Made by a program: the position numbers and the translations under genes
Source of the DNA: Alphaproteobacteria bacterium HGW-Alphaproteobacteria-4
Lineage (GTDB): Bacteria > Pseudomonadota > Alphaproteobacteria > Rhodobacterales > Rhodobacteraceae
Length of the DNA stretch: 64,000 nt
Direction: 5' to 3'
Assembly (NCBI GenBank): GCA_002842855.1
Contig: PHEE01000014.1
Span: 25,957-89,956, forward strand
The notes under the pieces: generated by a model
Seen by the model: only the letters and a program-made list of their open reading frames with translations
Told to the model about the DNA's origin: nothing
Databases searched by the model: none
Shown here: in pieces, positions 55,767 to 63,342 of the stretch
Layout of the letters: each line of letters begins with the position of its first letter
Position numbering within the stretch: position 1 is the first letter of the stretch

Positions 55767-56015
55767 CTAGCCCCCGGTCATAGGGGGAAAGAAGGCGACC
55801 TCGCGCACCCCCGCCAGCGGCGCGTCGAAACTGGCGAGCGTCTGGTCGAGCGCCACCCGCAAGGCGGATGTATCGGCGAAGGCGGCGGCATAGCGCGGTT
55901 CGCGCGCGGCAAGTTCGGCCACGAGGGCGGCCGGGGTGGCGGCGCTGGTTTCAACGGTTTCGCGCGCCAGACCTATGCGCTCGCGCACCCAGGCGAAGTA
56001 GAGCACCTCGATCAT
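55767..56015 (-). CDS. moaD: Molybdopterin synthase sulfur carrier subunit MoaD
   Basis: 82 aa with a ubiquitin-like fold and the essential C-terminal Gly-Gly (FPPMTGG). The first strand VLYFAWVRERIGL is typical. The C-terminus is activated by adenylation and thiolated, then gives sulfur to MoaE. It overlaps pgsA (ATGA) and is followed by moaE. Confidence 0.94.
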   Translation of the reverse strand: MIEVLYFAWVRERIGLARETVETSAATPAALVAELAAREPRYAAAFADTSALRVALDQTLASFDAPLAGVREVAFFPPMTGG

Positions 56016-56680
56016 GGTTTGGGGCCGCGCAAATAGGGTAGCGCCTTGCGGAAGTAATCGATACCGGTGACAAGCGTCAGTGCTGCCGCCAGCCAGATCA
56101 GCGTGAGGCCAACATCGGTGGCCAGCGACGAGCAGCCCCGTGCGCCGCAGCTGCGCACCGGATCGGCAAGGCCGCGGGACACGGCATCGGCGTATTGCTC
56201 GGCGGTCAGCCCTCGGCGCGCGATACCCTCAAGATATTCGAGCCCGGTTCCCAGAAACAGAATGGCGATGGCGACCATCTGGGTCGTGGTCTTCCATTTG
56301 GCGAGTTTGGTCACCTTCAACAGCCTGGCTTCGGCGCCGAGAAATTCGCGCAGGCCAGACACGAACACTTCGCGAAACAAGATCACGGTTGCGGGCAGGA
56401 TCAGCCAGGGGTTCATGCCGGAATAGCCGGTCAGAATGACCAGCGCGATCACCACCATCGCCTTGTCGGCGATCGGGTCGAGCATGGCGCCAAAGCGGCT
56501 TTCCTGTTTCCAGAGCCGCGCAAGGTAGCCATCGAAATAGTCGGTGATGGCGGCGGTGACGAACAGGGTCAGCGCGAACCAGTCGGCCCAGGGGCGGTGG
56601 AAATAGAGAAACATCACCGCCACACCGGGCGCGGCGATCAGGCGGCCAACCGTAAGCACGTTGGGCAGGTTGAGTTTCAT
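56012..56680 (-). CDS. pgsA: CDP-diacylglycerol-glycerol-3-phosphate 3-phosphatidyltransferase
   Basis: 223 aa... counted from the ATG at 56678-56680 (MKLNLPNVLT), giving 222 aa plus stop. The CDP-alcohol phosphatidyltransferase motif DGYLAR-x8-G-x3-D-x3-D is complete near residues 50-74, with several membrane helices. PgsA makes phosphatidylglycerolphosphate from CDP-diacylglycerol. It starts a pgsA-moaD-moaE run, in which pgsA and moaD overlap. Confidence 0.94.
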   Translation of the reverse strand: MKLNLPNVLTVGRLIAAPGVAVMFLYFHRPWADWFALTLFVTAAITDYFDGYLARLWKQESRFGAMLDPIADKAMVVIALVILTGYSGMNPWLILPATVILFREVFVSGLREFLGAEARLLKVTKLAKWKTTTQMVAIAILFLGTGLEYLEGIARRGLTAEQYADAVSRGLADPVRSCGARGCSSLATDVGLTLIWLAAALTLVTGIDYFRKALPYLRGPKP

Positions 56681-56733
56681 TGCTGATGGATAGCCCATTC
56701 CGGGCGGTTTGGGGAAGGGGGATTGCAGCGCTG

Positions 56734-56768
56734 CTTTGCGGGGGTCGCACACGAAACGCCCCGCAAAG
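56734..56768. other. Ten-bp inverted repeat upstream of pgsA
   Basis: CTTTGCGGGG (56734-56743) and CCCCGCAAAG (56759-56768) form perfect arms around a 15-nt loop, 54 to 88 bp upstream of the pgsA start. No T-tract follows on the minus strand. It may be a leader structure or mark the former end of the cytochrome remnant. Confidence 0.5.
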
Positions 56769-56817
56769 AGGCTGCTCGGCGCGTGACAAACCGCAGGGGG
56801 CGCCGTCGCGCCGTCGC

Positions 56818-57084
56818 TCAGAGTCGGCCGTGCGGCTGGTCCGCGTCTTTTTCACCCGTGATCATCGCCAGCACGAGGTTTTCGCGGTGCCGCAGGCTCG
56901 CGGTAATTACGCCGCCAAGGTGCAGCGCCACCAGCGCCAGCAGGCCGTTGACCAGCGCCCTGTGCGCCTTTTCGACCCACGCGACGCCGAAATAGGCATC
57001 GTGTATCTCCGTTGGGTCAGGTCCCGACACCATGCCGGGGACCGGCCCCGTTTGCCCGGTGATGAGGGTGCAGGCTATCGGCAA
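56818..57084 (-). pseudogene. C-terminal remnant of a cytochrome b561-type membrane protein
   Basis: About 88 aa of open frame (TTG-initiated, up to 57084). It carries a WVEKAHRALVNGLLALVALHLGGV helix with two histidines suited to heme ligation, then RHRENLVLAMITGEK, a typical end of b561-type cytochrome b subunits of about 180 aa. The first two or three helices are missing; the preceding 200 bp hold a hairpin and no matching frame. I read this as a truncated gene. Whether a short product is still made is unknown. Confidence 0.65.
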
Positions 57085-57093
57085 CGGGTTTAG

Positions 57094-57116
57094 GCCGGGG
57101 GTTCCGGACCCCCGGC
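57094..57116. other. GC hairpin beside the cytochrome remnant
   Basis: GCCGGGGG-TTCCGGA-CCCCCGGC, a perfect 8-bp stem ten bases from the open frame of the remnant, between it and the next gene. It is within a 200-bp gap (57085-57284) in which no gene is visible. It is a possible terminator of the gene at 57285-57650, lacking a T-tract. Confidence 0.55.
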
Positions 57117-57284
57117 TTAGGCAGCTATGCCATCAGGTTTACGCGGCGTTTTGCCGATGCTTTTCGGGCGGCGGATTGCCGCGGATTGCGGCCGACCAAA
57201 CCGGCAACATTTTGCGCGCGGGGCACGAATCAGCAGCGCAAGCCAATTGTCACCTGCGCTTTGGGGGCATTGGCTGATCTGCGG

Positions 57285-57650
57285 TCAGGTGCGGTTGCGC
57301 AAGACCGTGACCACGAAGATCAGCATCGATGCCAGCGTCAGCAGCGAACCTGTTGCCGCCAGCGACTCGCCGCGGTCGGTTATGGCAAGCATGATGCCGG
57401 GAACCATGATGACCACGCCTGCCGCGGCAATCGCAAAATGCGCGCGCGCCAGGGTGGTGTCGGCGGCGGCCGGAACGAGGTGATAGTAGACGCCAAACAG
57501 CGCCATCGTGACCCAGCCCACAAGGTTCAGGTGGGCGTGGGCCGGGGCGAGCGAGTGATCGCCGCTGATCGACATCGCAATACCGCCAAGCATTCCCAGG
57601 GTGACAAAAACCGAACCGGTAGCAACAAACCAGAATGATACACCACGCAT
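57285..57650 (-). CDS. Small heme-copper-oxidase-like membrane protein
   Basis: 121 aa from the ATG at 57648-57650 with GAGG upstream. Four hydrophobic helices cover the protein. The helix DHSLAPAHAHLNLVGWVTMAL, with two closely spaced histidines and the following FGVYYHLVP, resembles one helix pair of subunit I of heme-copper oxidases and NO reductases, but the protein is far too short to be an oxidase. It may bind heme or act as an accessory factor. A perfect palindrome lies about 77 bp upstream of the start. Confidence 0.75.
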   Translation of the reverse strand: MRGVSFWFVATGSVFVTLGMLGGIAMSISGDHSLAPAHAHLNLVGWVTMALFGVYYHLVPAAADTTLARAHFAIAAAGVVIMVPGIMLAITDRGESLAATGSLLTLASMLIFVVTVLRNRT

Positions 57651-57718
57651 GGCAACCCTCCTCTGATGTGCCAAATGGCTCCGGCCCGGATGCGAGCCGG
57701 ATGCGAGACCTTATCATC

Positions 57719-57735
57719 TGCGACAAAATGTCGCA
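57719..57735 (-). promoter_or_regulatory. Operator-like palindrome TGCGACA-AAA-TGTCGCA
   Basis: A perfect 7+3+7 inverted repeat upstream of the heme-copper-like gene, in the 126-bp gap after uvrC. It is in the size range of CRP/FNR-superfamily sites. An 11-bp direct repeat CCGGATGCGAG occurs twice in tandem between it and the gene (57686-57707). Confidence 0.5.
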
Positions 57736-57776
57736 ATATGCGTGGCAATAGCTTGTTTTGGCGCCGGTTTTGGCGG

Positions 57777-59651
57777 CTAGCCCTTGGCGTTGAAAAACCC
57801 GTGGATCGCCTGCGCCATGGCCTCGGAAATGCCGGGGACCGCTTGCAGGTCTGGCAGTCCGGCGCGGCTGACTGCCTTGGCCGAACCGAAATGCGCCAAG
57901 AGCGCGCGTTTGCGCGCCGCCCCCACGCCGGGGATTTCATCAAGTGGAGTGGCCGAGATCGCCTTTGACCGCTTTGCGCGGTGCGCGCCGATTGCCCAGC
58001 GGTGCGCCTCGTCGCGCAGACGTTGCACGAAGTAGAGCACGGGGTCGCCGGTGCGCAGCGCAAAGGGGCGCTGGCCGGGGCGGTGAAACTCTTCGCGCCC
58101 CAGATCGCGGTCGATGCCCTTTGCAACGCCGACCATCGCGATGTCATCCACCCCCAATTCGGCCATGATGCCCGCCACCGCCGAAACCTGCCCGGCGCCG
58201 CCGTCGATCAGGATCAGATCGGGCCAGAGACCGTGTTCGCGGTCGGGGTCTTCCTTTAGCAGGCGGGCAAAGCGGCGGCTGAGCACCTCTTTCATCATGC
58301 CGAAATCGTCGCCGGGGGTCAGCTCGGTGCCCTTGATGTTGAACTTGCGATACTGGCTTTTCAGAAACCCCTCGGGGCCAGCCACGACCATGCCGCCCAC
58401 CGCATGGGTGCCCTGAATGTGGCTGTTGTCGTAAACCTCGATGCGTTTTGGCGGTGCCTCAAGCCCGAAGGCCTCGGCCAGCCCGGCCAGCAGGCGGCCC
58501 TGCGCGGCGCTTTCGCTCATCTTGCGGGCAAGGCTTTCGCGGGCGTTGCGGGCGGCATTTTCCACCAGCTCGGCCTTTTCGCCCCGTTGCGGCACCGCAA
58601 GCTCGACCTTGCGCCCGGCGCGGTCAGAGAGAAGCTGCACCATCAGGTCGGCGTCTTCGATGGCGTGGCTGAGCAGGATCAGTCGCGGCGGCGTCTTGTC
58701 GTCATAGAACTGCGCGAGGAAAGCTTCGAGCACCTCGGGTGCCTCGGCCCCCGATCCGGTGCGCGGGTAGAAATCGCGGTTGCCCCAGCTTTGGTTGGCG
58801 CGGATGAAGAACACCTGCACACAGGCCTGCCCGCCTTCCATGTGCAGCGCCACCACATCGGCCTCGGCCACGCCCTGCGGGTTGATGCCTTGCGATTGCT
58901 GCACCTGCGTCAGCGCGCGAATACGGTCGCGCAGCGCCGCCGCGCGTTCATATTCCATCGCTTCGGCGGCGGCGCCCATGTCGCGCGCCAGATCCTCCTG
59001 AATCCGCGTGCTCTTGCCTTGCAGGAAGCGCTCGGCATCGGCCACCAGCGCGGTGTAATCGGCCTGCCCGATCTTGCCCACGCAGGGGCCGGCGCAGCGC
59101 TTGATCTGGTAAAGCAGGCAGGGGCGGGTGCGGGCCTCGAACACCGCATCGGTGCAGGTGCGCAAGCCGAAAACCCGTTGCAACTGGTTCAGCGAGCGGT
59201 TCACCGCGCCCGCGCTGGCAAAGGGGCCGTAATAGTCGCCCTTTTCGGTCTTGGCGCCTCGGTGTTTCTTGATCTGGGGAAAAGCGTGAGTTTTGGAAAC
59301 GAGGATGTTGGGAAAGCTCTTGTCGTCACGCAACAGCACGTTGTAGCGCGGCTTGAGCTGCTTGATCAGGTTCTGTTCCAGCAGCAGCGCCTCGGTTTCG
59401 GTGCGCGTGGTCAGAAACATCATCGAGGCGGTTTCAAAGATCATCCGCGCAATGCGCCCCGAATGGCCCATTGGTCGCGCGTAGTTGGAGACCCGCGCGC
59501 GCAAATTGCGTGCCTTGCCGACATAAAGCACCTCACCGGCTGCATTGAGCATGCGGTAAACGCCGGGCGAGCCATCGAGCGACTTCAGCAGGCCTTGAAT
59601 GAGCGCGTGGCCAGTTTGCGTGGCCTCGGCGGGGGGTGGGGTGTCGATCAT
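57777..59651 (-). CDS. uvrC: UvrABC system protein C
   Basis: 624 aa, normal length. The GIY-YIG nuclease is at the N-terminus ([21 protein letters not shown], residues 34-54), the UVR motif near 215-245, the RNase H-like nuclease in the C-terminal half ([14 protein letters not shown]) and two helix-hairpin-helix motifs at the end ([17 protein letters not shown]). UvrC makes both incisions in nucleotide excision repair. The gap upstream has a DnaA box. The gene for the heme-copper-like protein follows with its own promoter. Confidence 0.97.
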   Translation of the reverse strand: MIDTPPPAEATQTGHALIQGLLKSLDGSPGVYRMLNAAGEVLYVGKARNLRARVSNYARPMGHSGRIARMIFETASMMFLTTRTETEALLLEQNLIKQLKPRYNVLLRDDKSFPNILVSKTHAFPQIKKHRGAKTEKGDYYGPFASAGAVNRSLNQLQRVFGLRTCTDAVFEARTRPCLLYQIKRCAGPCVGKIGQADYTALVADAERFLQGKSTRIQEDLARDMGAAAEAMEYERAAALRDRIRALTQVQQSQGINPQGVAEADVVALHMEGGQACVQVFFIRANQSWGNRDFYPRTGSGAEAPEVLEAFLAQFYDDKTPPRLILLSHAIEDADLMVQLLSDRAGRKVELAVPQRGEKAELVENAARNARESLARKMSESAAQGRLLAGLAEAFGLEAPPKRIEVYDNSHIQGTHAVGGMVVAGPEGFLKSQYRKFNIKGTELTPGDDFGMMKEVLSRRFARLLKEDPDREHGLWPDLILIDGGAGQVSAVAGIMAELGVDDIAMVGVAKGIDRDLGREEFHRPGQRPFALRTGDPVLYFVQRLRDEAHRWAIGAHRAKRSKAISATPLDEIPGVGAARKRALLAHFGSAKAVSRAGLPDLQAVPGISEAMAQAIHGFFNAKG

Positions 59652-59957
59652 GGGTGGCCCTGATTCCTTCGCGTTGCTGCAACCTTACGCGACATCGCGC
59701 AAGAGAAAAGCTGTCCACGGAATCTGTGGATAACTCTGTTGGAAGTTTTTGCCTGGGGCCGAAAATTCCTTATTTTTGGCCCGCTTCATCGCGCTGCCTA
59801 TTTTTTAGGCAACATCGCAAGCGATTGAAAACAAACGAAAGATTTTTGTCTGCACGACAACGCCATGAATACATTAACAGAATCGTAACAGCTTCGTGAC
59901 CCGATCGTCGATAGTGCACAAGTCAAGCGGCGTAGGCTGCGACACGGTGTCAACCCG
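59652..59957. promoter_or_regulatory. uvrC promoter region with DnaA box, inverted repeat and CtrA-like site
   Basis: 306 bp, more AT-rich than the window average. It holds a perfect DnaA box (TTATCCACA on the minus strand, 59725-59733), an inverted repeat TGCCTA-TTTTT-TAGGCA (59795-59811) and TTAA-N7-GTAA (59874-59888), one base from the CtrA consensus. No protein-like frame is visible. The stretch lies between the SDR stop and the uvrC start. Confidence 0.5.
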
Positions 59958-60737
59958 CTATTCCAAACCAAGAATATCTGGTGTTTGCCAGGCCAGATGT
60001 TGGCCACCATCGACGCAGATCAACTGCCCTGTCACGGCGGGCGCATCGAGCAGATAGCCCAGTGCCGCGCAGATGTCTTCAGGGCCCGCGCCCCGCCCCA
60101 GCGGGGTTGCGGCGCGCTGGCGGGTGAAATGTGTGGCGCTCTGTCGGCCGCCCTGCAAGGTGGGGCCAGGGCCGATGGCGTTAACGCGGATGTCGGGCGC
60201 AAGGCCTTGCGCCGCGGTGCGTGTCAGCGCCCAAAGCCCCATTTTGGCGAGCGTATAGGTTGCGAACTCGGGCGTGAGCTTGAGAACCCGCTGGTCGAGC
60301 ATGTTCACGATCAGCGCGCGGGCGCGCGGCTCCGCTCCGCTTCGGTCGGCCTTTGGCGCCTGCGCGGCGAAGGCTTGTGTCAGCACGAATGGTGCACGCA
60401 GGTTCGAACCGATGTGGCGGTCCCAGCTTTCGCGGGTGGCCGTTTGGATCGTGTCATACTCAAAGATCGAGGCGTTGTTGACCAAAAGCGTCAGTGGCAT
60501 GCCAAGCGCCGCCACGGCGCGCGGCACCAGGTCGGCGGTAGCGGCCTCGTCGAGCAAGTCGGCGGCCAACGCCACCGCCGACCCGCCTTTGGCGCAAAGC
60601 TGCGCCGCCAGAGCTTCGGCCTCGGCCCCCGAACTGTGGTGGTGGATCGCCACGGCAAACCCGCGCGCCGCAAGGTATTCTGCCATTGCCCGGCCCAACC
60701 GCCGCGCCCCCCCGGTTACCAGCGCCGCGCCCGTCAT
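59958..60737 (-). CDS. SDR oxidoreductase, pteridine-reductase-like
   Basis: 259 aa from the ATG at 60735-60737. The Rossmann motif is TGGARRLGRAMAE near residue 8, NNAS near 90, and the catalytic Tyr-Lys in YTLAK near 166. The NASIFEYD segment resembles pteridine reductase and FolM-type dihydromonapterin reductases, so an NADPH-dependent pteridine reductase is the best guess. It overlaps the Ca2+ antiporter gene (ATGA) and ends the leftward operon. Confidence 0.82.
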   Translation of the reverse strand: MTGAALVTGGARRLGRAMAEYLAARGFAVAIHHHSSGAEAEALAAQLCAKGGSAVALAADLLDEAATADLVPRAVAALGMPLTLLVNNASIFEYDTIQTATRESWDRHIGSNLRAPFVLTQAFAAQAPKADRSGAEPRARALIVNMLDQRVLKLTPEFATYTLAKMGLWALTRTAAQGLAPDIRVNAIGPGPTLQGGRQSATHFTRQRAATPLGRGAGPEDICAALGYLLDAPAVTGQLICVDGGQHLAWQTPDILGLE

Positions 60738-61702
60738 TGCCCCACCCCCATCGCCAAGGCCGCCACATAGGCCGCATAAGTGGCCACCAGCACCACGCCC
60801 ACGCGGCGCCCGATTGGCCAGCCGCGAAACACGAAAGGCCCAAGCGCCAGCGACACCGCCAGCATAACCCAAAGGTCAAAGCGCAGCATCTGCTCGGGCA
60901 TCGGCAGCGGCCCCACCAGCCCCGCAACGCCGAGGATGGCAAGGACGTTCAAGATGTTCGAGCCGATCGCGTTGCCCAATGCCACGTCGGCGCGCCCCTT
61001 CAAGGCGGCGGTAAGCGACGTGGCCAGTTCGGGCAGCGATGTGCCCACTGCGACCAGCGTCAACCCGATGACAGCCTCGGAGATGCCGAAAGCCCGCGCA
61101 ATACCAGTAGCGCCGCCAACCAGAAAATGCGCGCCAAGCGGCAGCCCTACCAGCCCCACAGCCATCAAAAACGCTATTCGCAGCCCGTTCATTTGCGCGG
61201 GCTGCGGTGCAAGATCGATGTCCTCATCATCCCGCAGCGCGATGCGCGCCCGAAACACAAGACCCGCGTTGATCTGGCTTGCCGTCATCGCCGCAAGCAC
61301 CGCAAGCAACAGCAGCGCGTGCGGCCAGCGGATCGGCCCGGCGAAAGCCAGAGCAATGAACAGCAGCGCCGTGCCAAGCATGAACAGATAGTCCTTGCGG
61401 CAATCGCTTTGGTCGGTGCGGATGCGCACCAGCAGCGCGGGCAGGCCGAGCACCAGCAGGATGTTGGCGATGTTTGAGCCGACAACATTGCCAAGTGCAA
61501 GCGCGGGGGCGCCATCCAGCACAGCAACCACTGAAACCATCATTTCAGGCGCCGAGGTGCCAAACGCGACTATCGTGAGGCTGACGATCAGCGCCGGAAC
61601 CCCCAGCCGCACCGCCAGCGCCACCGCACCCCGCACCAACAAATCACCCGCCAGAACCAGCGTCGCCAGCCCAAGCGCGATCAACAAAAGATCAACCGCC
61701 AC
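60734..61702 (-). CDS. Calcium/sodium antiporter (CaCA family)
   Basis: 322 aa, GTG start at 61700-61702 directly after the stop of the zinc-ribbon gene. The two inverted repeats are clear: VAFGTSAPEMMVS with GNVVGSNIANILLVLG in the first half, VGTSLPELATSL with GNAIGSNILNVLAILG in the second. These proteins exchange Ca2+ for Na+ or H+ across the inner membrane. It lies in an operon between the zinc ribbon and the SDR gene. Confidence 0.94.
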   Translation of the reverse strand: MAVDLLLIALGLATLVLAGDLLVRGAVALAVRLGVPALIVSLTIVAFGTSAPEMMVSVVAVLDGAPALALGNVVGSNIANILLVLGLPALLVRIRTDQSDCRKDYLFMLGTALLFIALAFAGPIRWPHALLLLAVLAAMTASQINAGLVFRARIALRDDEDIDLAPQPAQMNGLRIAFLMAVGLVGLPLGAHFLVGGATGIARAFGISEAVIGLTLVAVGTSLPELATSLTAALKGRADVALGNAIGSNILNVLAILGVAGLVGPLPMPEQMLRFDLWVMLAVSLALGPFVFRGWPIGRRVGVVLVATYAAYVAALAMGVGQ

Positions 61703-61867
61703 CTAGCCCCTCCGATGGTGCTTGCCGCAGGGGCAGGGCTTGTTGCCGATTCGGGAACGCCCGCAATCGGGGCATGTTACACGCCGCAGCGATGCGGGCA
61801 GCCGCAGCCGCCCAAACAGCGCCAGTGCCACCATGGCGACCAGAAACAGGCTTACAACCTTGAGCAT
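61703..61867 (-). CDS. 54-aa membrane-anchored zinc-ribbon peptide
   Basis: An ATG at 61865-61867 opens a 54-codon frame: one hydrophobic helix (residues 2-18), a basic stretch, then CPDCG (residues 32-36) and CPCGKHH (45-51), a probable four-cysteine zinc ribbon. It lies 3 nt after the sppA stop, and its own TAG is followed at once by the antiporter GTG. This tight fit on both sides argues that it is a real gene. Function is unknown; a regulatory subunit of the peptidase or the antiporter is possible. Confidence 0.7.
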   Translation of the reverse strand: MLKVVSLFLVAMVALALFGRLRLPASLRRVTCPDCGRSRIGNKPCPCGKHHRRG

Positions 61868-61870
61868 GCG

Positions 61871-62698
61871 CTAAAGCCCATAGCGCGCCCAGAGTGCGCG
61901 TTCCTCTGCCAGATCTAGCGCCGCACCCAGCGCCCCATCAGCCGCCGCCGCCACGCCAAAGCGCCGCCAGATCGAACGGCGGATGCCATAGGGAACAAGC
62001 CGCACCTTGTCGCCGTAAAGCTCCTTGAGTTTGGGCACCATATGCGCAAGCCCGTCGATCAGCCCGACCTCAAGTGCCTGCGCGCCAATCCAGATATCGC
62101 CGGTAAACAGGTCGCGCCCCTCGGCCAGCTTCGCCCCCCGCCGCGCCACAATCTGCGCCTTGAAAACTGCGTGCATCGGTTCCAGCAGCGCCGTCAGCCG
62201 CGCCACATCTTCGGGCTTTTCGGGGCGGAACGGGTCCATGAAGCTTTTTGAGGCGCCCGCCGTATGCACCCGCCGCTCTACCCCGTGCCGCTCAAGCAAC
62301 CCGGCAAAACCGAACCCCGCCGAGATCACGCCGATTGATCCCACCAGTGAGGTTGCATCGGCCCAGATATCGTCGGCAGCCGAGGCCAGCCAATACCCGC
62401 CCGACGCCGCGATATCTTCGACAAAGGCATGCACCGGCACCTTGGTTTCGTCGGCCAGACGCCGGATACGCGCCGCGATCAGCGAGCTTTGCACTGGCGA
62501 GCCGCCGGGCGAGTTGATCACCAGCGCCACCGCCGCAGGCTTGCCGCGCCGGAACGCACGTTCCAGCAGCGGCGCCAGCGCGGCGTCGGAAAGCCCCGCT
62601 GCGCCGGGCCGGGTGGCGCCGATGGCGCCGTGCAGGCGCACCACGGCAACGCGGGGCAGACGCTTGCGGAACGGGGGGATGAATTGCCGGATGTCCAT
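61871..62698 (-). CDS. S49 family peptidase (SppA-like)
   Basis: 275 aa from the ATG at 62696-62698 (MDIRQFIPPF). Motifs of the short SppA type: INSPGG near 66, the catalytic Ser in IAASGGYWLA near 97-120, LVGSIGVI, and the general-base Lys in SKSFMDPF near 160. There is a weak hydrophobic N-terminus. SppA cleaves remnant signal peptides and related proteins in the inner membrane; the short form without a large N-terminal domain is common in Rhodobacteraceae. It is first in the leftward sppA / zinc ribbon / antiporter / SDR operon. Confidence 0.92.
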   Translation of the reverse strand: MDIRQFIPPFRKRLPRVAVVRLHGAIGATRPGAAGLSDAALAPLLERAFRRGKPAAVALVINSPGGSPVQSSLIAARIRRLADETKVPVHAFVEDIAASGGYWLASAADDIWADATSLVGSIGVISAGFGFAGLLERHGVERRVHTAGASKSFMDPFRPEKPEDVARLTALLEPMHAVFKAQIVARRGAKLAEGRDLFTGDIWIGAQALEVGLIDGLAHMVPKLKELYGDKVRLVPYGIRRSIWRRFGVAAAADGALGAALDLAEERALWARYGL

Positions 62699-62877
62699 GA
62701 CCCCCGATGTAGGCCGCACCCGGCGGCGCGGCAAGTCGCCGCGCGCATTTTCGCCCGCTGCCGGGGCCGGGCCGGGGCCGTGCTGGCGCATCTGGTCGCT
62801 GGAAGGGCGCAAAGAGCAAAGATTTGATTTCCCCGCCGCCACACTCTAGGCCACGCTGAACCCAGCCGGAGTCCGCC

Positions 62878-63342
62878 ATGCCTGATGCTGCCCTGACCGA
62901 CCGAGTTGCCGAAATCTGCCGCGCCCATGCCGGGCGCGAAGGCGCTTTGCTGCCCATCTTGCACGCCGTGCAGATCGAATTTGCCCATGTGCCTGCGGCG
63001 GCGCTGCCGACCGTGGCAAAGGCACTGGGGGTGACGGTGGCCGAGGTGCAGGGAGTTGTAAGCTTCTACCACGATTTTCGCTCTGCGCCGCCCGGCCGCC
63101 ATGTGCTCAAGATCTGTCGCGCCGAAGCCTGTCAGGCGATGGGTGGCGCCGCGCTGGCCGATGCCGCCAAGGCGCGGCTGGGGGTCGATTGGCACGGCAC
63201 TTCGGTGCAAGGGGTCACGCTGGAGCCGGTGTTTTGCCTTGGTCTTTGTGCCGCAGCACCCGCGGCCATGCTGAACGGCGTGCTGGCGGCGCGGGTGGAC
63301 CCCGCGCGGTTGGCCGCGATGCTGGCGGAGACGGGCGCATGA
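62878..63342 (+). CDS. fdsG: NAD-dependent formate dehydrogenase gamma subunit FdsG
   Basis: 154 aa, a NuoE-like thioredoxin-fold protein. The [2Fe-2S] cluster cysteines are in CRAEACQ near residue 80 and CLGLCAAAPA near 120. In the cytoplasmic Fds complex it passes electrons from FdsA (molybdenum, formate oxidation) toward the FMN-containing FdsB, which reduces NAD+. The next gene overlaps by 4 nt (ATGA). Confidence 0.9.
   Translation: MPDAALTDRVAEICRAHAGREGALLPILHAVQIEFAHVPAAALPTVAKALGVTVAEVQGVVSFYHDFRSAPPGRHVLKICRAEACQAMGGAALADAAKARLGVDWHGTSVQGVTLEPVFCLGLCAAAPAAMLNGVLAARVDPARLAAMLAETGA

Noticed and set aside
58404..59663. 419-codon plus-strand frame over uvrC
   Set aside because: Antisense to uvrC; no motif.
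59798..60010. 70-codon frame in the uvrC upstream gap
   Set aside because: It overlaps the SDR 3' end and lacks a ribosome site and protein-like composition.
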